Shown here: piece after piece, positions 59,257 through 64,000 of the stretch
Position numbering within the stretch: position 1 is the stretch's first letter
How the letters are laid out: each line of letters starts with the position of its first letter
The notes under the pieces: model-generated
What the model saw: the letters and a program-made list of their open reading frames with translations, nothing else
Databases searched by the model: none
What the model was told of the DNA's origin: nothing
NCBI GenBank assembly: GCA_903863935.1
Contig: CAIPDV010000074.1
Span: 1-64,000 of the forward strand
Length of the DNA stretch: 64,000 nucleotides
Reading direction: 5' to 3'
Source: an uncultured Bacteroidota bacterium
Lineage (GTDB): Bacteria > Bacteroidota > Bacteroidia > JABEUT01
Program-made: the position numbers and the translations under genes

Positions 59257-59991
59257 CTATTTTCTAAACGGTGAAACGTAGTCCTGCATTTTCTCAAATT
59301 GCTCATACTTGAACTTGATGGCCATCACAAGGTCATAATCTGTAGCGTTCTTAATAAAATCGTCGGGAAAATTGCAGTAGTCAATAAAATGCTCAAACTT
59401 TTCGCTACTCAGGTTAATTATATCATGCCGTATATAAATATGGAAAAGGTCTTTCAACACCTCTCTTCTTTTGTCTTCATTCTCTAATTGCGCAACTTTG
59501 CGTTTTGACTGCTCCAGTCGGCTAAAACGCTCATACAGAAACTCAATAGGCGACCCAATGGCATTAATATCCTGGTAAGAATCCGTATTACGGACATGCC
59601 CCAGGGTGCTACGTTCATCGTTTATTTCCCGTAAATTTTTGGTAGGGTACACTTTTACTTCAGAAAGGGTAGTTCTCATACTATCCAATACAATTCTAAC
59701 GGTAAATTCCTTTTTATTCCCTGAATCTTTAAAACAGATTTTCCTTACACTGAAACCGGAAGCACTAACAAGAATTGTATCGGTCCTTAATGATTTTAAG
59801 GTAAAGTGCCCATTGGGTTCAGCCATCATACCTGTTGAAGTACGTTGGTTAATAATCACAACCTGATAAAGGCCACTATTGCCGGCTGTGTTTACTGCAT
59901 TACCCTTAATAGTAATGTTATCAGTTTGCGCATTACCGGCAATTGAAAATACCAGCAATAACAAAAAAATATGAAAAGTCCTGTACTTCAA
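59257..59991 (-). CDS. Secreted carboxypeptidase-regulatory-like domain protein
   Basis: 244 residues. Start taken at TTG 59991, giving signal MKYRTFHIFLLLLVFSIAGNA then QTDNI. The upstream TTG at 60012 is covered by the -7 box 60010-60017. Residues 25-110 form a CarboxypepD_reg-like sandwich: IKGNAVNTAGNSGLYQVVII, GMMAEPNGHFTLKSLRTDTI, LVSASGFSVRKICF. The C-terminal 120 residues are charged and helical (FLYERFSRLEQSKRKVAQLE). This is the layout of secreted Bacteroidota proteins in which the sandwich precedes a domain of unknown function. Confidence 0.72.
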   Translation of the reverse strand: MKYRTFHIFLLLLVFSIAGNAQTDNITIKGNAVNTAGNSGLYQVVIINQRTSTGMMAEPNGHFTLKSLRTDTILVSASGFSVRKICFKDSGNKKEFTVRIVLDSMRTTLSEVKVYPTKNLREINDERSTLGHVRNTDSYQDINAIGSPIEFLYERFSRLEQSKRKVAQLENEDKRREVLKDLFHIYIRHDIINLSSEKFEHFIDYCNFPDDFIKNATDYDLVMAIKFKYEQFEKMQDYVSPFRK

Positions 59992-60009
59992 TTTTGTAAA
60001 AGAAAGGTG

Positions 60010-60017
60010 CAAATTTA
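60010..60017 (-). promoter_or_regulatory. -7 box TAAATTTG for the 59257 gene
   Basis: Overlaps the in-frame TTG at 60012 and so moves the start to 59991. Confidence 0.45.
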
Positions 60018-60088
60018 ACAGCTAATTTACCTAATCCTTGTTAAGAAACCTTAAATCGCTTACTTTAGCAGCTATATTGACGACGATA

Positions 60089-61315
60089 ATGCAAAGAACC
60101 TTCCTTGCCCTCACTCTATTTCTATCAACTTTATTAACTGCAAATGCGCAAACTGCAAAACTTAGTTGCAGTAATTTTAACGGAGGAGCATTTTATTATT
60201 ATACACCATCGGATACTATTGTTGTTTATCGCGGTTTAGAATATTGGATTTCAGCAGACGTGAGAGGGAATACCTGTATAGTTTCTAAAATTGCATGGAA
60301 AGATTCAGCCAACTTTGTAACACATTTAAATTATGTTTTGGATGAAGATAGAAACCGATTTCAAGATTCATCAAAAATCTACTTCGCTTCAACCTATTAT
60401 TCTGTTTATTCTGTTGATGAGAAGAGTATAACTTATAAAGTACGTTACTCTCAAAATGATACAAATTCTCATTTTATAACATTACATACTTTATACGATA
60501 GCATAGCCTGGCAATATCTTATTTATGCTGACTCCAACTTGTATAAAGACACAGCCGAAATTAAAAAACTGTATGGCAAACCGGAGGAAAAATATTATTG
60601 CAATATGCCTTATTTTATTAATCTTCAAACTGATTCATCCGAAACACAGTTTGTAAGTTTTATGATTTCTTTATTCCAAAAGGGAGATATAAAACCTGCT
60701 TTTGAATTTGCTGCACCCAACCTTAAAGCACACTCCCCCGCTGCAGTTATTGATGATTACAACCAATATGTGCAGCATTTATTTGGCAAACTACAATCCT
60801 ATACTGTTACCAGCATTAAAGATGGATTTCATATAAAAAAGAATGAGCGGGCGCATAATTATATCATTCATGGAACATTTGAAAAATTGAGCGGTAAAGC
60901 GAATGAAGCGGACCTTTGCATTACCACCAATTCGGCCAGTATTAATCCTTTGATCTCGGTGAATGTAGTGGTTGATAGTCTCAGCAAAATACCTTTCCTG
61001 AATGAGCTTTCAAACGGCTTTTGGGTTTTGCTCAAACAAAAGGAGTACCATAAAATATATGACTTGTCCGCCTTAAAAATGAAAGAAAAGATAGACTACA
61101 AACAAGTAGAAAAGATTTTCAAATACGTAGATTCATTAGGCCATATTGATGACTACAAACTTTTCTTCCAAAATTTCAACACTTCAGGTAACAGGGGGCA
61201 AATTGTGCTTAGTTTTAAAGCAGGTGCTCCCGACAAACCGCTCTTTATGAATCTTCTTTATATCTTTGAAAATGGTGAATATAAGCTGGCTGGAGTAAAT
61301 GCACCTAAAAAGTAA
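60089..61315 (+). CDS. Secreted protein with C-terminal DUF3887-like domain
   Basis: 408 residues. Signal peptide MQRTFLALTLFLSTLLTANA then QTAKLS; ATG 60089 is preferred to the upstream frame opening at 60038. The first 180 residues are beta-rich without a recognised family. The second half shows two NTF2-like or DUF3887-type units: FVSFMISLFQKGDIKPAFEF and LNELSNGFWVLLKQKEYHKI each begin one, followed by sheet strands (GQIVLSFKAGAPDKPLFMNL). Such domains usually occur in secreted enzymes or inhibitors. Function unknown. It precedes 61338 by 22 nt. Confidence 0.6.
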   Translation: MQRTFLALTLFLSTLLTANAQTAKLSCSNFNGGAFYYYTPSDTIVVYRGLEYWISADVRGNTCIVSKIAWKDSANFVTHLNYVLDEDRNRFQDSSKIYFASTYYSVYSVDEKSITYKVRYSQNDTNSHFITLHTLYDSIAWQYLIYADSNLYKDTAEIKKLYGKPEEKYYCNMPYFINLQTDSSETQFVSFMISLFQKGDIKPAFEFAAPNLKAHSPAAVIDDYNQYVQHLFGKLQSYTVTSIKDGFHIKKNERAHNYIIHGTFEKLSGKANEADLCITTNSASINPLISVNVVVDSLSKIPFLNELSNGFWVLLKQKEYHKIYDLSALKMKEKIDYKQVEKIFKYVDSLGHIDDYKLFFQNFNTSGNRGQIVLSFKAGAPDKPLFMNLLYIFENGEYKLAGVNAPKK

Positions 61316-61337
61316 TCCCCTGAACAAACCTTTATTT

Positions 61338-61811
61338 ATGAAAAAACAAGTTCTTTTTTTATGTGTTCTAATTACTTCCCTTTGTTCAGCTCAAACCTTA
61401 AAGGTAACCAAAGCTACCCGTCAGCAATGGTCTGGTGGGGTTGTTGGTCAGCATGGGGTTTATTACAATTTCGAATTTCAAACCAAATCAAAATCGGTAA
61501 TTCCCGACACAATTTGGGTGAATAATGCTTATTATGTTCCTGATTTTTCAGGTAAAAACAGGGCTTATATTAGAACAGTAGATTCAGTTACCCATATAAT
61601 TAAATATGCCGTTACTATAAATGAATCACACCACGATTTCAGGCGTGGGCCGGGTGTATCGGAAAAAGATACAGTAAAAGCTACAACAACAACGCCTGCT
61701 CATATAAGGCAGTTCAAAGGTGCTGCAATGGTTTCGTACCGTTTAAAACACAAACAACGTTTTTACATTCTGAAAACCTTTACAGATTTAAAACCCCTGA
61801 ATTATCCTTAA
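61338..61811 (+). CDS. Secreted protein of unknown function
   Basis: 157 residues. Signal peptide MKKQVLFLCVLITSLCSA then QTLKVT. The mature domain has WSGGVVGQHGVYYNFEFQTK, IPDTIWVNNAYYVP and VSYRLKHKQRFYILKTF. The beta-sandwich-like pattern is unassigned. ATG 61338 is preferred: the longer frame from 61299 overlaps the preceding gene and lacks a signal. Likely co-transcribed with the 60089 gene. Confidence 0.6.
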   Translation: MKKQVLFLCVLITSLCSAQTLKVTKATRQQWSGGVVGQHGVYYNFEFQTKSKSVIPDTIWVNNAYYVPDFSGKNRAYIRTVDSVTHIIKYAVTINESHHDFRRGPGVSEKDTVKATTTTPAHIRQFKGAAMVSYRLKHKQRFYILKTFTDLKPLNYP

Positions 61812-61861
61812 ACTTAACCTGTTTCAACTATTAAATAAACTACATTCAATTCCATTCATCC

Positions 61862-62419
61862 ATGAAAAAAATCAACCTGCTTTTTATTCCGGTTACTATT
61901 TCAATTCTACTTATTGCTGCATGTTCAAAGGATGGGGCTCAGGGACCTCAAGGAAACCCCGGCAGTAATGGTGCGCAGGGAAATGCCAATGTAAAAACCG
62001 CCTCAGACAGTACACATTCATCCTCTGATTGGACCTATTTACCGGGCATTGGTTGGTATGTTGATTTTATAGACCCTACCCTAAGCAGTTCATTTATTTC
62101 GAATGGTGGTTTCGCCGAAGTATTTTTAAGTACCGACAATCAAAAAGCATGGACACCACTTCCATCTACCTATTATGCAGATACGGTGCTTAATGCGCAA
62201 ATGACATATACCTATTACGCAAATACTGTACAGATCTTATTTACCTGGAACGATATGAAACAACACACCGACCCTGTAACAACTTTTGGCACACCCTGTT
62301 ATTTTAAAATTACTTGTGTAGCCGCAGCAGCCAATCATCCCCGGCAAGGCCAGATGATGCAAACAGCTAAGTATGAAGCACTATTAACCGTACCAAAAAC
62401 AAAACAGGCAAAAGAGTAA
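61862..62419 (+). CDS. Lipoprotein with short collagen-like Gly-X-Y tract
   Basis: 185 residues. Signal MKKINLLFIPVTISILLIAAC ends in a lipobox Cys (quoted in part: ILLIAACSKDG). Immediately after come Gly-X-Y triplets GAQGPQGNPGSNGAQGNA, a short collagen-like stalk. A globular beta domain follows (WTYLPGIGWYVDFIDP, GGFAEVFLSTDNQKAWTPL, VQILFTWNDM). Similar lipoproteins in Bacteroidota carry a stalk that raises a beta domain from the membrane. Function unknown. Confidence 0.75.
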   Translation: MKKINLLFIPVTISILLIAACSKDGAQGPQGNPGSNGAQGNANVKTASDSTHSSSDWTYLPGIGWYVDFIDPTLSSSFISNGGFAEVFLSTDNQKAWTPLPSTYYADTVLNAQMTYTYYANTVQILFTWNDMKQHTDPVTTFGTPCYFKITCVAAAANHPRQGQMMQTAKYEALLTVPKTKQAKE

Positions 62420-62511
62420 TTCTTCCCCCAACATTTAATGAGGTGCTTTCGTTATTAGTGTTAGAACAGAAAACTCTTTTTCTTAATTTTAAACTCTAAA
62501 ACTTTAACGCC

Positions 62512-64000
62512 ATGATTAAAACTTTACCCTTGGCAGCTTTGCTGCTAGTATTTGGAATTGCAAAAGCACAGCCATCAGCGTTTGTCCATCACGGACTTTC
62601 GGGTGGTGGTGCTCAATATGCACCCAGTATAAACCCAACTAACCCCGGAGAAATTTATGTCGCCTGCGATATGAGTGGACTCTACCATTCTGCCGATACC
62701 GGAGCTTCATGGAATGTAGTGGGGTTTCAACAGGTGAATGCAGGGCATCCTTCCATGGTGCAATTCACCAACAATCCGAACATTCGTTATTGCATAACTT
62801 TCGATAATAATACCAGCAACGGGTACGTTACCAAATCTACAGATGGAGGTATTACCTGGAACTTCACTACTGATGCCACAGGTGGAAACGGGGTTTGGCT
62901 TATGTATGCCAATCCGCAAAATGCAAACCAATTAGTTGTTACCGATTACTCCAACATGTATTTTTCCAATGATGGAGGATTAACATTTGGTTCTGCTTTT
63001 TATACTGACCATACCGGTGCAGGGGCCTATATTGCTGGCACTTTTTGGGATGGATCGAATATTTATATCTGTACAAATATCGGTTTGTTAGTCTCCACAA
63101 ACGGTGGCACTTCATGGACTGGCCCTAGCATGACAGGTATTCCGGGAACCGAAGGAATCCTATCCTGTGCAGGGGCTAAATCAGGAGGAACTACACGATT
63201 TTTCTGTATTACCCAAGCTTCTGCCGATATATACGTTGGAGAAACAGGCGATAATAATAATGGATATGCAAATGTGTATTCCATGGATTATGGTGTTACC
63301 AATTGGACTAAAAAAGAAACCGGAATTCTGGCAAATGACTTGCCGTTTTTTGTAAGTATGGCAGCCAATAATATTAATGTGGCTTATATAGCAGGTAACG
63401 ATAATACAACCCAATATCCGGAAGTTTTAAAAACAGTAAATGCAGGAGGAGCTTGGGTTCATGTTTTCAACACGGCTAACAACCTGAATATAGAAACGGG
63501 CTGGGAAGGTATTAGTGGTGATCAGAACTGGGGCTTCGACCAATATACTTTTGGGTTTAATGTTTGTGCTTCTGATTCAAACTGTGCTGTGCTCACTGGC
63601 GAAGGCTTTACCCATCTTACAACTGACGGAGGAAAAACATGGAAAGCTGCTTACGCTCCCAGAACCGACCTAAACCCCGCTAATGCAATAACACCGAAAG
63701 GAAAATACTATCACCCGAATGGAATTGAAGTAACTGCACACTGGGATTTAATGTGGTATGATTCATTGCATATGTTTTCAGGCTGTACTGACATAACTTC
63801 TTTACGAAGTGCTGATGGCGGTAATTCATGGGCAGATAATCCCGGGTTGGGCTATAACACAGTTTACAAATTCGTAAAAAACCCTTCCAATAATGTAATA
63901 TATGCGGCAACTTCCAGCATTCATGATATGTATGAAAGCACACGCTTGAAAGACAACATACTGGATGGAGGAACGGGAGAAGTGAAGTATTCAACGGATG
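62512..64000 (+). CDS. Secreted BNR/GH74-like propeller protein, cut by the window
   Basis: The frame is open from ATG 62512 to the right edge: 496 codons without a stop, 3' end missing. Signal peptide MIKTLPLAALLLVFGIAKA then QPSAFV. GGGAQYAPSINPTNPGEIYV and MSGLYHSADTGASWNVV open a beta-propeller. Asp-box motifs recur (STDGGITWNFT, SNDGGLTFG, TDGGKTWKA, SADGGNSWAD). This matches BNR/sortilin-type propellers and the GH74 xyloglucanase group. The known GH74 catalytic Asp pair cannot be confirmed. A T9SS sorting domain may lie beyond the edge. Confidence 0.8.
   Translation, partial: MIKTLPLAALLLVFGIAKAQPSAFVHHGLSGGGAQYAPSINPTNPGEIYVACDMSGLYHSADTGASWNVVGFQQVNAGHPSMVQFTNNPNIRYCITFDNNTSNGYVTKSTDGGITWNFTTDATGGNGVWLMYANPQNANQLVVTDYSNMYFSNDGGLTFGSAFYTDHTGAGAYIAGTFWDGSNIYICTNIGLLVSTNGGTSWTGPSMTGIPGTEGILSCAGAKSGGTTRFFCITQASADIYVGETGDNNNGYANVYSMDYGVTNWTKKETGILANDLPFFVSMAANNINVAYIAGNDNTTQYPEVLKTVNAGGAWVHVFNTANNLNIETGWEGISGDQNWGFDQYTFGFNVCASDSNCAVLTGEGFTHLTTDGGKTWKAAYAPRTDLNPANAITPKGKYYHPNGIEVTAHWDLMWYDSLHMFSGCTDITSLRSADGGNSWADNPGLGYNTVYKFVKNPSNNVIYAATSSIHDMYESTRLKDNILDGGTGEVKYSTD

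Overview
The window looks like a piece of a Bacteroidota chromosome. Base composition is AT-rich. Several secreted proteins end in type IX secretion (T9SS) sorting domains of both the short 'YPNP' type and the gliding-motility type. Secreted paralogs carry glycine-rich domains, TonB is of the Bacteroidota form, and the ribosomal protein THX starts [12 protein letters not shown]. Many genes lie just downstream of a TAnnTTTG box, the -7 element of Bacteroidota promoters. I saw no rRNA, tRNA, CRISPR array, phage module or intact insertion sequence. The order or genus cannot be fixed from the sequence alone.

Layout. 0.4-3.8 kb: a GloVer-repeat T9SS protein, an outer-membrane barrel that is an internal duplication, and a lipoprotein. 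3.8-7.6 kb: a LuxE-like acyl-protein synthetase, guaB, trmH and THX. 7.6-16.2 kb: a T9SS protein, a tandem universal stress protein, and two large PKD/T9SS type B proteins that form an operon. 16.4-20.2 kb: asnB plus two glycosyltransferases, a small surface-polysaccharide operon. 20.2-27.5 kb: phenylacetate genes (paaG-like, paaD, paaC) split by a sensor kinase and its decaying tandem copy, then a Dph6-like ATP pyrophosphatase. 27.4-37 kb: a DUF3298-like secreted protein, then five glycine-rich secreted proteins, three of them in one overlapping operon. 37-44 kb: comA, a small helix-rich membrane protein, an ExbD-like lipoprotein, a small ORF with a complete promoter, gltX, rbfA, a methyltransferase and a LolC/E-type permease. 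44-56.4 kb: a PorT-like barrel, NAD synthetase, a lipoprotein, a barrel, ferredoxin, FtsK, two TonB-domain proteins and purT. 56.4-64 kb: small secreted or unknown proteins, a collagen-like lipoprotein, and a BNR/GH74-like propeller protein cut by the window edge.

The most striking feature is a layer of small palindromic repeats. At least three families occur. (1) CGTCATTGCGAGG...GAAGCAATCTC elements lie at 25.8, 39.7 and 46.1 kb. (2) CCCCAAACCCCT...AGGGGTTTGGGG elements lie at 38.0 and 46.7 kb, with a half copy at 45.2 kb. (3) CTCTCC...GGAGAG-type elements lie at 1.7, 18.8 and 40.2 kb. Members of all three sit in frame inside coding genes: nadE twice, gltX, asnB and a T9SS protein. A separate class of intergenic hairpin has stems built from 7-nt near-repeats. 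The heptad differs at each locus but the architecture is shared. They lie just upstream of guaB, trmH, rbfA and the permease gene, and a one-armed heptad run interrupts the luxE-like gene in frame.
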